Notes: generated by a model from the sequence alone, not told the origin. Counted from the stretch's first letter, positions 34,293 through 47,246 are shown. The stretch: DNA of 64,000 bases from Sympetrum striolatum (GCA_947579665.1 OX388352.1:71648113-71712112); one strand, 5' to 3'. Translations and numbers: made by a program.

Positions 34293-36968
34293 CAGGGTGT
34301 CCGCTATCCAGTGATTAAGAAATTCTCCGAGTTTTCCCAGTTGTTCCCGATTTGCACAGGAATATTATTTTTGCCAAATATTAGAGATGTAGTGATTAGA
34401 TCATTGCACACTCAGGGTCCACAAAATGGCGACAAACAGTTCATAGATTAATCAATTCATTTAATGGCATCAGAGCCTACCCTAGACACAGACAACGCTT
34501 TGGGGCACATTCGACGTTAATTATAAATTTGTGCAAAATAAATTGGTCCATAGTACTCGATGTATTTTATAAACTGTTAAACATCCTACATGATGTGAGC
34601 AAGTCTGCCCTTTCATGTCAATCCATTTCTGAGAAAAAGTTGTTTTACAAATTGATAATGAAATCACAGGAAACAATCTACAACTTTTCAGCAAAAAATA
34701 AGTATATAAATACGGCATTAAAATTTTTTTGATTGGATTGACACAATTTGAGAAATGAAATTTCAAAATGAGCACCAAAAAACTGACTTTTATGATCTTA
34801 ATGTAGGATAAAATACAAACAAAAATATACATTATATGATTAAACCCATGATGAAGCATGCTTTAAATTTAGTGTAACTCTTTCTACTGCGAGATGCCCA
34901 ATTCAGTTTTTGTTGAACTCCAAACTCAAGTATCTATAAGTTTTAATGGGCCAGTAAACCAATTTTCAAACTTTTCCTTAAAGAGAGATAAAATTCAACT
35001 TTCATTGAAATTGACTGGGAACTTTTACCCTTTGGTAACTCATTTTACAGAGAAATACAATTTCAATCTTGGATGATATTGATGAGTGGACCTTCTCATA
35101 AGGTTTGTCACAACCAATATTAGAATTCCATTAATTCCACCATTACAATTCCTATTTTTACTTTGAATGTTATTCATAGCAGTTCACTCAATTCTAGACC
35201 ATTAGCATTTTTTATGGGTATTCTAAAGATTTTTGACAATTTTTTACTCTATTTATCCTCAGATCTATTGAAAGCAGGCCCGTGCGCAGGGGGGGGGTTT
35301 GAACCCCCCATGAGGATCCTTCAGACAAAAAGTTCCACGAATGATGAATTGAAGATAGAAAAAAATGACATTATTTTATTTAATGTTTCATTTAGTAAAC
35401 TTTTTCTTCCAAAATTTAGTGCCTCTTTCAACTTTCATGTTAACGTCTGTCAGGACTCCTTCTTTCTTGTCGGTGAGTCGCACTTTCGCGCTAAAAACCA
35501 CTCCCACGAGTAAATCCTGCCCACGGCCCTGATTCAAAGGACAGCATTTTCAATACAAGGGTAACTTTCAATTCCTGATTAATTAATAAAATGTAGAAAT
35601 AGTACATTACATGTAATGTTTTTCAATTAGTTATTGAAATGAAATTTTACACAACCTGAGCAGTTTCATTCACCTGCTTTAACTTCTTCCACTGAAAAGA
35701 TTCTGACGAGAGTAGCAATTAAAGTGATGTAAACTGATGGACAAAAAATATATAAGTATGGGTTAGAGGGAATTCCTTCTTAGTCAAAGAAAAGGCAGTG
35801 ACTTTATGGTGCCAGAACAAATTAGAATTAATAAAGCAGATGTGACGATCTCTTTCTCACTGCTACTTCGGAAGAACTGATTAATCAAGTCACTGACTTA
35901 TCCATTGATTAACAATGTACTTTATAATAATAATATTAATTAAGAAGGCTTTACTATGTGAAAATCCATGACATGGATAGATTCTAAGGAACCATTACAT
36001 GAAAATTTTACTTAACATACTTTTACTGATAAAAAAATCCACGAAAATGACTGACTGGTAAAAGACGGTGGTAGATTTCTGAAATCTAGTTAATGAGGGT
36101 ATGAGGAGAGAAACAGAAGAAATATCAGCAGAAAAGCAATCATCGATAATGAGGGACTGACTGGAAATGAAACACTATAAAATGGATTAAAATTCAGATA
36201 TTGTGTAGTTTTAATTCATGGGACAGATTGAAATGGTCAATCTTTAATCGAAATGGAACATCACTTTATATTTTTAGGAGAATGGTCCAAAAAGAGCAGC
36301 ATAAAACTACTTTAATTGATATATCCACATATCAATATTACACATTTCCCAAAAATAAACTGTTTGAAATACTCCGTTAATCCCTTTGGAGTTATAAAAT
36401 TTTTAATGATCAGGTTATAATGGTTAGAATACTTCAATGGATTCCTGGATTACAGAAAGGACTAAGTCATGAATAGAGAGGGTAGTCTCCATAAAGGAAA
36501 ACTGAAAACTTACACGTTCAAGGACAACGCCTGACATCTACTGAGAAAGTCCAGCTACATCCTGTGACGCCAAATAACGATCGAAACCACATAAGTGGAA
36601 AACAAATTCTTACCATACTCTATTTGCTATTTTTCAAGCATAAACAGAAATTGGATAACCCTGGAAAATGCGACTCCATACAGTCCCATACGGCATATTT
36701 GCAATATTGCCGGAATTTTATACTAATATATAAAAAGAAAGAGCATGGTTACGTATTTAGCTTTAAATTGGTCAAGCCAACACTTATCAGACCTTACAGA
36801 GGAATTTTTACTGAACTAACACAGAGCTTAAAACAAGAGTCATGGAAAAATCTTTTGTAAGGAGGGTAAAATATCTATTTTTCCAGGTTATCCACCAAAT
36901 TCCCTGTTACCTACGGTTATTCCAGAAGAACAAAATTCCCTGAGTTTTCCAGGTTGGCAGACACCCTG
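34293..36968. mobile_element. TIR-bounded 2.7-kb DNA-transposon relic
   Basis: The left end begins CAGGGTGTCCGCTATCCAG and the right end in reverse begins CAGGGTGTCTGCCAACCTGG. Both are followed by stretches rich in AATTCNCNGAGTTTTCC on the outer 60-80 bp. No transposase could be read inside and no clear target duplication is visible (flanks AAAACACA and ACAGTGTT). It contains a nested hAT MITE. Confidence 0.5.
35275..35531. mobile_element. 257-bp hAT-type MITE
   Basis: Ends CAGGCCCGTGCGCAGG and, in reverse, CAGGGCCGTGGGCAGG (13 of 16 match). Flanks ATTGAAAG and ATTCAAAG form an 8-bp target duplication with one mismatch, as expected for hAT. It carries a run of nine G near the left end. Too short to encode a transposase. 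Confidence 0.75.
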
Positions 36969-39586
36969 ACAGTGTTATGAATTAGTTATAAGTAAAATAT
37001 GAATTTAAACAACCTTGAAACATCATCTACATGACTTGTCAACAATCATTTCAAAAAATATTACATCATAAAATACATATATTACAACAGTATAACCATA
37101 TATCATAAATGTATATAAACAAATACAAAATACCATATCACAAACTACAATTATTATTAATTTAGCTAAACCTTGATACAGCACCTTCATGGCTTGTTAA
37201 GTCATCATCATGCGAGATTTTTCAGGGTTCCTGATAGGCCCTCACGGCTACCTTAGTGGCCACAGGGCCCATGAGATCCCCACCGTACATCACCCTACCA
37301 GGCGAGTACACCAGTACTTGTCTCACATTTCCTTATCGGTAGGCTTACTTGTCAAATTATTCTTTTTACTAATACCCTTTACTAAACATTAAATATTTTA
37401 CATTTATATTCTTACCTTCCCTTACACAAACATAGATTTCATCTACTCTCTCTATCGTATTCCTCACATTTCCTTTCAACAACAGAGGAGTAGATTTTAT
37501 ACATTTTTCTTCAATGATGCAGGTTCTATGTTGGCTGTCAGGTCACACTGCTCCTGCGATTTCACCAGCAGAGAACCTTCATTTTAAATCTTTCTTAAAT
37601 GAATATGATATCATTTTATACAGGCTAATATTTAGTTCATTTATTAAAAGATAGGCAATGAATAAAATTCAGAAAGCATAAAATTATTATATATATAAAT
37701 GATTTGGGACTATATGGAGGCAGTATGTGCTGTTAAATTAATTTTACTGTTATGACAGAGGCAACATTTGTTCTTAATGACTAACATAATCCACAAAAAT
37801 TACATATGATACTACTGATAAAAATTTGTAGATTTATTTGAAAATCGAGGCACACTCAAGAATTTCAACCTTAGTTGCCATAGAGTACGAATCAGTAAAA
37901 GAAAAGTAACATATCAATTTTAACGTAACATACAGATGATGAGGAATCACAAATATTTTTGAAATAGTTGGGCAATTAAAGATGGTTTTGGAAATAATTT
38001 TAGGCTCCACAATGTTGCCAAAATACAATATTACTATACAGAGATACTCGCGAAACTATACACTTTATAAGCAACGTTAATGAATTGAATTTAAATATAT
38101 CATTAATACATGATCGATAAAAGTTATTGTTTACCCCATATTTTTTGATACATTTCAAAAGGAAATAGCAAAGCTTCATAATCATTATTTCCTTTTGATG
38201 CTGCGGTTATTTACACGGGTACACCCTTAGGCCCTTAAATGTTACCTCGAAGAAGAAAAATGGCTAGAAGTGAGCACCAGCATGGGAATAGCAAACCAGT
38301 ATTACTTATAAGATATGAATCAACACCAACAGGCATGATTTAAGTGCCGTTTTTACTCCACAATACACATCACATGGGATTTATTTTGTATGTATTATAT
38401 GGAATTGGAAAGTTTCGAAGAATTTTAATGGATTGTACACCTGGTACCATTGCATATTACCAGATCAGTTTTAATGCTAACAAGCAGCTTGCATTAAAAC
38501 TGACAAAAGTGGAAAATGCCAGTGAATATTTTCATACTCCAAACGACTTAATTTTCATGCAATATTTACATACTCTGATGAGTTACGCCCACTCACAGAC
38601 TACATTATGTTATCTGTGACATAGACTGGGTTATAGATAGTTAAATTTAACCGATTCTAACTATGAAAACGTTTAGGCGCTCGGAAGAAGCAATAGACCG
38701 TGATGCGATGGAGTATGGATTGAAATTTGTGGCAAATTTTCTCAGAAGTTTGAGAGTAAAATCTGCTGAGATGGTAATACAACAGAAGGAAAAACGGCAA
38801 TTATTTAAAACTATGTTACGCATAACTATATATCACTAATTTAGTACCAATAAACGTAAAGAAAAACGCCATTGAACTACATTGGACATTATAGACCGCA
38901 GTAATTGCATGGAAATGCAAAAATAATATAAAAGAATGATAGGAATAAGAAATTAATTTTCAATTTCAAAAGGTGTATAATAAGCAGTACCAGCAGAATG
39001 GCCATGAATCATAATTCATCATTCTCAGCGATACTCTTATTATCATGTGCAACTGCTCAAGTAAAATAAGCTTAGAAAGAATTCATAATAATATTCATTT
39101 AAATTACATAGAATACTGCCAGGCAGCAGAAAATTAAGTAGCCTCCAACCTATAACTAGAGATTAGGGGCGGACACTTTATAGATGGACTTGATTTTAAA
39201 ATCTGAACATTACAATGTTTAAGTACTGTATGAACTTGGCGGTTTGGCTAGCGATAATAATTTAAGAATGCGTTTACGTTATAGGAATACGTTTTCTATT
39301 AATTTCTAAATCGAATACTTTCTGGTGAAATTCTGAAAATATTTTTTTTAGTTCCAAAACCATCATGGCATGATGAATTATTATTAGCTAATTTTACCAA
39401 GCTTATTTAACAAGATTCTATTTTACCGTCATAATTTCCATATTAACTTAACATAGCATGAATAAACTCACCTATTTCATTAAATATGTCAATAAAACGA
39501 TTTGCGTGTTCACGCATTCTCACGCATTGACGATAGCATTTATTTCTTGAGTTGAGAATTTCGGTCGTAGATGGCAGGCAACGAAA
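36969..39586. other. Unassigned sequence
   Basis: No supported gene. A GC-richer island at 37215-37330 (GGCCCTCACGGCTACC...) stands out. A perfect 12-bp inverted repeat (CAGTTTTAATGC / GCATTAAAACTG, 13-nt loop) lies at 38466-38502. Remaining frames are short and featureless. Confidence 0.4.
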
Positions 39587-40699
39587 CAGGGGTTCCCACA
39601 GGGAGAGTCTACCGAGAGAAAAGTGAAGCCAAAAATAACGCAACCCGCAGAGCACTGGGTTTCACTCTTCTCCAGCTCCCCTTTCACTACATGTATTTTT
39701 GGGGTTTTATTTTCCTCTCATACGGGACTCAGGAGCTTGTCTATCCTATGAAATGGACTCAGATAGTTTAAACGAACCTTTCACTTAACGATTATCTTCG
39801 ATTTTTTTCTCTAAGTCCTCTTGATTCCTTTTATTATGGAAAATAAAACATGCCTGCAATGTAAACTTCTCGGATGCCGGTGTCGTCTGCTAGAGAAATA
39901 CAGAGAACGAATCGTCTGCCAATCTCCCGCAAACTCTATCAAAACCTCGTTGATTATTATAATGTTAATTTTACATATATTATAATGCATTAATTCGTCA
40001 TAGTTTTTAATTGATCAATACCAAGTACGGCATAAAATTCCTTAATAGTCGTTTACCGCAATGAAATAAAGCTACTCTATAATACATTATAATAGCTTAT
40101 CAGGGTAATTAGAGATTTTTCCGCTTGTGCAAATGTTTGTTCTAATTCATAATTGGGGCTTAATGAAGTAAAAGTTGTCAAAATGACGAATACAAGAACT
40201 TGTATACCATGCAAGACCTGCAGGTGCAGCCGAGAGCACAATGAAATCTTCATTGAAACGCCGTGGATTAATACTGACGTTCGTTCTGCTTCATAGATTT
40301 CAGATAATGAATGAAATAATATAATTAAGGAAGATGCATAGATTCTAGTTCGGAACATTTTGTGGGGGCAGCTGTTCTGATGCGCAGCAATTGACCATGC
40401 TGCAGGCAGAAACAGGCCCCTGCTTATTTACCTATAAAACCTTTATAAACGCGAAAATAACAAAATTCCTTCGTGTTACGCATTGCTCAAACTACATTTT
40501 GTATTCCAAAACGTTCGACTTACTCGATCAAACCTTGATAACTCTGTATCAAAGCCGCAAAATCACGAAAAAACAATGTATTGGTATAGGGAGATACGAA
40601 AAGTGCTACCCAGCATGGCTAAATGCGCAATCTGCCGCTTTACCCTTGGCTTCACTTTTGGGCGCTAGAGGGAGATAGTAATACCGGTAATACCACAGA

Positions 40700-41797
40700 C
40701 ACAGGGGTAGTATTACTATCTCCCTCTAGCGCCCAAAAGTGAAGCCAGGGGTAAGGCGGCAGATTGCGCATTTAGCCATGCTGGGTAGCACTTTTCGTAT
40801 CTCCCTATACCAATACATTGTTTTTTCGTGATTTTGCGGCTTTGATACAGAGTTATAAAGGTTTGATCGAGTGAGTCGAACGTTTTGGAACACAAAATGT
40901 AGTTTGAGCAATGCGTAACACGAAGCAATTTTGTTATTTTCGCGTTTATAAAGGTTTTATAGGTAAATAAGCAGGGGCCTGTTTCTGCCTGCAGCATGGT
41001 CAATTGCTGCGCATCAGAACAGCTGCCCCCACAAAATGTTCCGAACTAGAATCTACGCATCTTCCTTAATTTTATTATTTCATTCATTATCTGAAATCTA
41101 TGAAGCAGAACGAACGTCAGTATTAATCCACGGCGTTTCAATGAACATTTCATTGTGCTCTCGGCTGCACCTGTAGGTCTTGCATGGTATACAAGTTCTC
41201 GTATTCGTCATTTTGACAACTTTTACTTCATTAAGCCCCAATTATGAATTAGAACAAACATTTGCACAAGCGGAAAAATCTCTAATTACCCTGATAAGCT
41301 ATTATAATGTATTATAGAGTAGCTTTATTTCATTGCGGTAAACGACTATTAAGGAATTTTATGCCGTACTGTGTATTGATCAATTAAAAACTATGACGAA
41401 TTAATGCATTATAATATATGTAAAATTAACATTATAATAATCAACGAGGTTTTGATAGAGTTTGCGGGAGATTGGCAGACGATTCGTTCTCTGTATTTCT
41501 CTAGCAGACGACACCTGCATCCGAGAAGTTTACATTGCAGGCATGTTTTATTTTCCATAATAAAAGGAATCAAGAGGACTTAGAGAAAAAAATCGAAGAT
41601 AATCGTTAAGTAAAAGGTTCATTTAAACTATCTGAGTCCATTTCATAGGATAGACAAGCTCCTGAGTCCCGTATGAGAGGAAAATAAAACCCCAAAAATA
41701 CATGTAGTTAAAGGGGAGCTGGAGAAAAGTGCTACCCAGTGCTCTGCGGGTTGCGTTATTTTCGGCTTCACTTTTCTCCCGGTAGGCTCTCCCTGTG
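40700..41797. mobile_element. P-like non-autonomous element B (1,098 bp)
   Basis: Complete inverted copy of element A: starts CACAGGGGTAGTATTAC and ends GGCTCTCCCTGTG. Perfect 8-bp duplication ACCACAGA on both sides (40692-40699 and 41798-41805). It landed six bases inside the left terminus of C. With the left part of A it forms a 2.2-kb near-palindrome of about 96-97 percent identical arms and a 25-bp core (40685-40709). Non-coding. Confidence 0.88.
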
Positions 41798-41981
41798 ACC
41801 ACAGATATATATTACTAGATAGGCAGCGCCTATGCTTTTCTGTAGGTAGCGGTGTAGCCAGCAAAAGAGAAATTTTGCGCGTAACCGCCATCTTACCGTC
41901 ACCCTCCTGAACCCATCTTGGCTTTGAAAGCATAGGATTTAGTGCCGACTTTTTCTGTTGTTTCCTCTGCAAATAGGAAGA

Positions 41982-42070
41982 ATGGTGAACCATTGTGTTG
42001 TGTGGGGATGCACCTTCAAGTATACTTCGAGGAAGAAAACTCCTGGTGCTGAAAATGTGTCCTTACACAG
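41982..42070 (+). pseudogene. THAP-domain first exon of element C
   Basis: ATG at 41982, then 29 codons: MVNHCVVWGCTF ... ENVSLH. C-x4-C at residues 5 and 10 and the VSLHR stretch match the start of a THAP zinc-binding domain, the DNA-binding module of P-type transposases. It ends AG followed by GTAAAT, a plausible splice donor. The next exon with FP and the C-x2-H half could not be found, so the gene is probably dead or was never complete. Confidence 0.65.
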
Positions 42071-44562
42071 GTAAATAAATAAATTACTTATAGCCAACGG
42101 AACCGCATGGTTGATGATAGCTTGTACTTTGAGACTATTTACTGATTCCACCAATTTAAATTTACATTTATTTTAATTTATGCAGGCATTTGCACATTAT
42201 ATCTCGTGGTAAAATTTCACTTAGTCGAAATATCATCGGTATTAAGGGAGATATTGAATTTCTCCCAAACAGTCCTAAAGTGAAATTTTACCGGAAAATC
42301 TCGTAACTTGGCCCTACTTTAGACGTGCAAAATTGAAAGTTTGCAAGCGATTCGTTATTTTCAAAGAAGAATAACTTTTTGAAAGGATTCAAACCTTGTT
42401 TGATTAAATTTATTCAAGCCATAAAGTTAAAAGCAATATTTTTATCTGTAGCATCAATTGTAGTTAAAGAGATCCTTATTGGGATTGATAGTTTCTTGCT
42501 TCGTACAATAATTAATATATATAGAGAAATATCAGTAGATTTATTCACTTCGATTACATACTTACAATTGCATATTGTTAAATTCATTGACTTCAATTCT
42601 TATTAAATATTAGGTATTTGTTGGTATGTATAGTAAAAAAATCTCCTGTTTTGTATTGTAAACATTTTGGCTTGTTAGAATTTTTTTTCGGTAGGACTAA
42701 CTTCACCTATAGAATTAAGCCTCATTAATCAAATGTACATTAGACCACAGAAGGAATATATAATTTTTATACATACATATGTGTGGAAGGAACTTAAGTA
42801 TTCTATATTCACTTAATATTGCAATAATAGACTCTTCGATATTAAGGTGCAAAGCAATTTGTTTCCTAATTTTAATGATATATCTCAAGATAAATTAGGA
42901 CATTATTGTCATTTCTTACTATTATCTCATCAATAGCAATTAAAATACATCTATGTCCTGTGTTTAATAATTGCTGTGAAAGTGTTGAGCAATTTTCAAT
43001 TGAATTTTGTGTTTAAATAAAATGTATATTACAGGTCTTAATTTCTCATACGAATTTATAGATTTCCATTATAGAGAAATGTTTTTGGAGAAAATAGAGA
43101 AATCCCTCACTTTATACCCAAAAGTAAATAAAGATCCTCAATCAAGAAAATTACTTGAGTCATCAAATGGACAGCAAAGTGATATCATTATGTGAATTTC
43201 TGTCATGTGCTTACAGTTGACTATAAATTTTTATACTACTTCGGTTTTACAGATGATTCAGTGACATTAATTCCTTTTGGGTGCTGCATTGCCATTGCCA
43301 TCAAGAATTAAGATCATGGCACCAGAAGATGGAAAACTTTCCTGGAAGCCCTCCATAACAGAAACCTATGCTGTTTTCTAGTACTTGATTCTGCTAGTGT
43401 TTTGGATGATTCAACCACAGTGTTTTTTTCAGTGTAGTGTCAGTAAAGACAAATGAATTGTAAATAAAGATTGTTTCTAAATGGACATTTTCTGTTTCTT
43501 TATATTCCTTGATTCCTATGGTGTAGTTGTGTGTTTGAATTTGATATGGATTGGTCTGTCTTGGGAGATTAATCTTCATTAGAGTGTGAACTACTGCCTC
43601 CAGTTAAAACCTTTTAAAATGGAATTAACCTCTATTATGGTTTTTAAACTGTTATTGTTAAAAACTGTTAAGTTCAATCGTAATAACCATTACGTTCTGG
43701 TTTGAGGTAGGGTATGAGCTTCATTCCCTTCCCTCAACGTTGTTGGAGCAATGAAGTTATATTTTGCCTCTGACTAATAAAGTAAAATTCGGTTACAACT
43801 AGAGGGACGGAGTTTACACCTGCATTATTACGGGAAACTGCGTGGGAAACAAAAAACTGTAAAGCTAAATTTCATAAGTAATTTATTAGCGAATGATGTT
43901 TTAATGATTTACTCCCACTTCATAGAAGTTAATAAAATATGTACTCTGATCTTTTCCTTCAGCGCGATAGTGTTCAGCGTTTGATAGTTACATAATTGAA
44001 TGTGCCGCCAACCGCGTTGATATAATCGTTGGAAGTTACGGCACGTTGAGAAAAAATTCGCCACAAAGTTACCTACCACTAACAAAGAATAGTCAATGTA
44101 ATCATATCGGGGGACATGGTGAAACCCGCGGTACATTCGAAACCGCGTAAAAGTGAGGGACGTCATAACCAGAATTTAACCGTATCTAATCTATGTATGA
44201 AGCTGCAGAATTCATACCTAGAATATATAGCCTTGAAAATATCTATTGTTTAAATTATATTTGACATAAACTTCATATTTCAAACATCAATATCATAAGT
44301 AATTTCCCAGTTACGGTTATTCCACGAACAGAGACGTCCGTGTGCCATGCAAGAAATAAATACCACTTATTATAAATGTCTTTATTTTTTAATATCTTCC
44401 GCCTTGTCGATAAAATGATTGCAACCTCCGGCTCATAATCAGTCAGTTATTAAGGAATGTTCATCATAATCTAAATAGCGGAAACATTTTTAATCTTTTG
44501 TGTGCATTGCTACCTTAGTTTCGCTCTCGAAGTAGGTTTTTATCATTTAACATTTGGTATAC

Positions 44563-45188
44563 TGTCGTAGGGACATTAATGAAACCCACAGGTTGGCCGC
44601 ACAATTAGTTTATTTACAAAATATTACATAAAGTAGCATACCTTCGTATCCGCTAGGAGTCCCGATGTGGAGGGTAGTCTAGCGCGTAGACCGTCAAAGG
44701 TGCGTACCGCAGACCGGGAGGGCAGTCTTACTAGCGGAGTCGCTGCAGACCGGGAGGGCAGTCTTACTAGCGGAGTCGCTGCAGACCGGGGAATTAGTCT
44801 ACCAGTTAGTTCGCTGCAGACCAGCAGGAGGCCGGTCTAGCAAGTGAGTTCACTGGAGACCAAAAATGATCTAACTTTGGGGCTTTTTGGTCGGCTTTAT
44901 ATACCGTTTTGGGGACAGGGTTTGGAGGGGCCCCAACGTAGTTGGAAGTGCAGTAGTGCATTTTGACTAATGTGTTCACGTGGTTCGAGCATGGTTATAG
45001 TTTACGGGCTTGCTGAGGGCTCCAACGGCGTCAGTGCAAGGGGTCAAGGGGCGAGGCGTCCCTTGTAGATCACACATTCTACGAGCTCGCCGGAGGTCCC
45101 AGGGTGGTCGGAGAGGGTTTTGCGTCCAATATGGATCGCGCATGGTTTTATGTGTTAGTTTATGTGTGAGATTGCGGCCCCCCCAACA
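44563..45188 (-). repeat. 3' LTR of the gag-protease element (626 bp)
   Basis: Partner of 48879-49504. Its TATA-like box is at 44895-44903. Confidence 0.93.
44709..44860. repeat. 36-bp tandem repeat inside the LTR
   Basis: The start GCAGACC recurs at 44709, 44745, 44781 and 44816, with a decayed fifth start near 44854. The first two units are identical; later ones diverge. Equivalent array in the other LTR at 49025-49176. Confidence 0.85.
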
Positions 45189-45200
45189 TCACCCCCTCGG
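45189..45200 (-). promoter_or_regulatory. Polypurine tract of the gag-protease element
   Basis: In element sense GAGGGGGTGA precedes the 3' LTR start. Confidence 0.65.
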
Positions 45201-45488
45201 CAGTTAAAACCCCGGGAGGTGGACAGAGTAGGACTCCTAGTCGGTATGCGGAAATGCTCAATCAGTGGTACAAAAAGTAAAAAAAAGAAAAATAAAAAAA
45301 TAAACCTAGACAAAAACAAAAAAAAAAAATGCACAATACGTTCACTTTCACTTCACTATGTCACAAGGAAATACATTAATTCCGTAAACACAAAAAAAAA
45401 CACATCACATTCCGATCGTTTGCAACACTGACAGTTAGGCGTTCGTGTCAATTACTATCACCACACTATATGGTCGGTTCCAACGGAA

Positions 45489-47246
45489 TTAGGGGAATCT
45501 GCTCTTAAGTCTGGGTGGTTTCTCACCAATGGTCTGGAGCTGCCCCCAATGGATGTAGAGTGGCCACCGATAGACGGTGGGAAATGGATGCAGAGTGGCC
45601 ACCGATAGACGGTGGGAGGGTACGAACAGATGCATGGGATTCACCGGCGGATGCAGAGCGGACGCCGAAGGATGATGAGCAGCTACCAAAGAAGGCGAGG
45701 TGGCCGTGGTGAAGGGGAACAAAGCAGCAGCCGCGATCCACGAAGCAGCAGCCGCGACCCACGAAGCAGCAATCGCGACCAACAAAGCAGCAGTTGCAAC
45801 CCACGAAGCAGCAGAAACGGAAGGTGGAAGGCCGTAAGAGGACACTCCTTCGCCGATTGTGGGCTTCCGCTGGGGAATGGTATTGGGCTCGGGAGGGGAG
45901 AGAGGGGGGTCGTGAGAGTCTGGTACTTCATCTGCCGCCACGGCGGTAATATTGCTACGGTTATCAATACAAAGGCGATGCTGGACAGTTTCTCCCTCAT
46001 TCATACCCACCTTAATGGGGTAACTTCCAAGCCACAGTTGCTCCCGAACATTACATAATAAAACCGGAGCTTTTCCTTCGGGTGAAACTCTGCTTAGAAT
46101 GGGCAATACCATAACATCGCGACCGCCATCTACTAAAAGGACTTCTTTGTTTGCGAGTTGCTCGCACCTTGCTTCCAACAGAACAATTGAAAATGGAGGA
46201 ACCCTTACGTTTTCCCTTATACATAATACTTCGGGAACTACACTCTCATTCGATTGTATAGGAACAACTAATCGGCCTTGGACATCAGTCTGGTTTCCAT
46301 TTATACCATTCAAACCCACTGATTCCCTACCGCAAACATTACGTGTTCCTAAACACTTCTTTTCTCCCAGTGTTGCGCCTGGCGCCATCTCCGCAAAAAA
46401 TCGGTTCTCTCCGTTTTCCCTATCTTTCCCACATTCCTGATTGAATTCCCTGTGTAAAAAACCCTCCTGAAATATCGCCGATTGTCCCTCGACAATAATC
46501 GGTTCAATTAGAGGTTCGCTATCTTTTATCCCCTCTCTTGGTTTCACTGCTGCCCTTTCACAAACAAACTGATCCCACTCATCCTCTATCATCTGTGTCG
46601 CGTTGTTGTCATACTTAAGCTCGGAGTCATTGTAAGCAAATTGTTTTGATGGGGTTGCTGATGGATGCTCGAAAAAAATGTAATCTACTGCAGGTCTCGA
46701 GGCTTTACTTGTTGCCAATACTACTCTATGATTTTCCCCTATTGTTAAGCTAGAATTGTCAAGGCTTATTTTGCAACCATACTTTTTCATAAAATCAAGT
46801 CCTAGAATTCCATCGTAATTAGTGTTACCTAGATCTGCAATGATAGCGTCATGAGGATAGCTACGTCTATCGATAACTAGGGGAATAACGGATTGTCCGG
46901 AGACGGTGATGGAATGACCTGACGCACTAAGAATTGAGGTCTCGTATGGTTGAATGCTGAGATACGACGACGGAAAACATCTCTGATGAAGAATAGTGAC
47001 CGCCGCGCCTGTATCGACAAGAAATCTTTGAGGTTTGCCTAGAATGAAACCATCTACCACTAGGCCTGCCGCCGGAGTCACCGCTAAGATTAATTCTGCC
47101 CCGACCGAGTGGTCGGGGGAAGTGCGTTTCCCTGAGCTGATCCCGAATGTATTTGAGAGCAATCGAGCGGCCGATGCCCCGACTTTCTGCAAATGCCGCA
47201 TAGCAAGAGTGGGCATGTCCGCGAAAAATGACCTGTTCTTCCGCAA
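45489..47246 (-). CDS. Protease-bearing frame, 585 aa, truncated before RT
   Basis: Read after a -1 shift from gag. The aspartic protease has the active site LVDTGAAVTIL (D78) and the second-strand motif DGILGLDFM near residues 145-153. Then comes a linker of the sort that precedes RT in gypsy elements (VPPFSIVLLEARC, VREQLWLGSYPIKVG, about residues 340-425). Where RT should start, the protein switches to Pro-rich and then Ala-rich repeats (AASWVA-like) and ends at 45489. The frame before the first Met is open, so the listed start is only a boundary. The deletion of RT and integrase removed no reading frame, suggesting the tail was retained or tolerated. Confidence 0.85.
   Translation of the reverse strand: MRKNRSFFADMPTLAMRHLQKVGASAARLLSNTFGISSGKRTSPDHSVGAELILAVTPAAGLVVDGFILGKPQRFLVDTGAAVTILHQRCFPSSYLSIQPYETSILSASGHSITVSGQSVIPLVIDRRSYPHDAIIADLGNTNYDGILGLDFMKKYGCKISLDNSSLTIGENHRVVLATSKASRPAVDYIFFEHPSATPSKQFAYNDSELKYDNNATQMIEDEWDQFVCERAAVKPREGIKDSEPLIEPIIVEGQSAIFQEGFLHREFNQECGKDRENGENRFFAEMAPGATLGEKKCLGTRNVCGRESVGLNGINGNQTDVQGRLVVPIQSNESVVPEVLCIRENVRVPPFSIVLLEARCEQLANKEVLLVDGGRDVMVLPILSRVSPEGKAPVLLCNVREQLWLGSYPIKVGMNEGETVQHRLCIDNRSNITAVAADEVPDSHDPPLSPPEPNTIPQRKPTIGEGVSSYGLPPSVSAASWVATAALLVAIAASWVAAAASWIAAAALFPFTTATSPSLVAAHHPSASALHPPVNPMHLFVPSHRLSVATLHPFPTVYRWPLYIHWGQLQTIGEKPPRLKSRFP
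45722..45814. repeat. 21-bp tandem repeat in the tail of the protease frame
   Basis: AAGCAGCAGCCGCGATCCACG and variants, about 4.4 units; a multiple of three, so the reverse frame stays open as an Ala-rich repeat. A second short duplication of about 36 bp (GTGGCCACCGATAGACGGTGG) sits at 45548-45620. Confidence 0.85.

Noticed and set aside
40391..41003. Pair of 95-codon frames on opposite strands with nearly the same product
   Set aside because: They are mirror images because elements A and B are inverted copies; no motif, and they cross transposon terminal sequence. Not coding evidence.
39597..41797. Foldback transposon
   Set aside because: Internal 8-bp TSD around element B shows two separate insertions.
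45612..46058. Forward-strand frame rich in Ser-Arg repeats
   Set aside because: Opposite-strand shadow of the 21-bp repeat in the protease frame.
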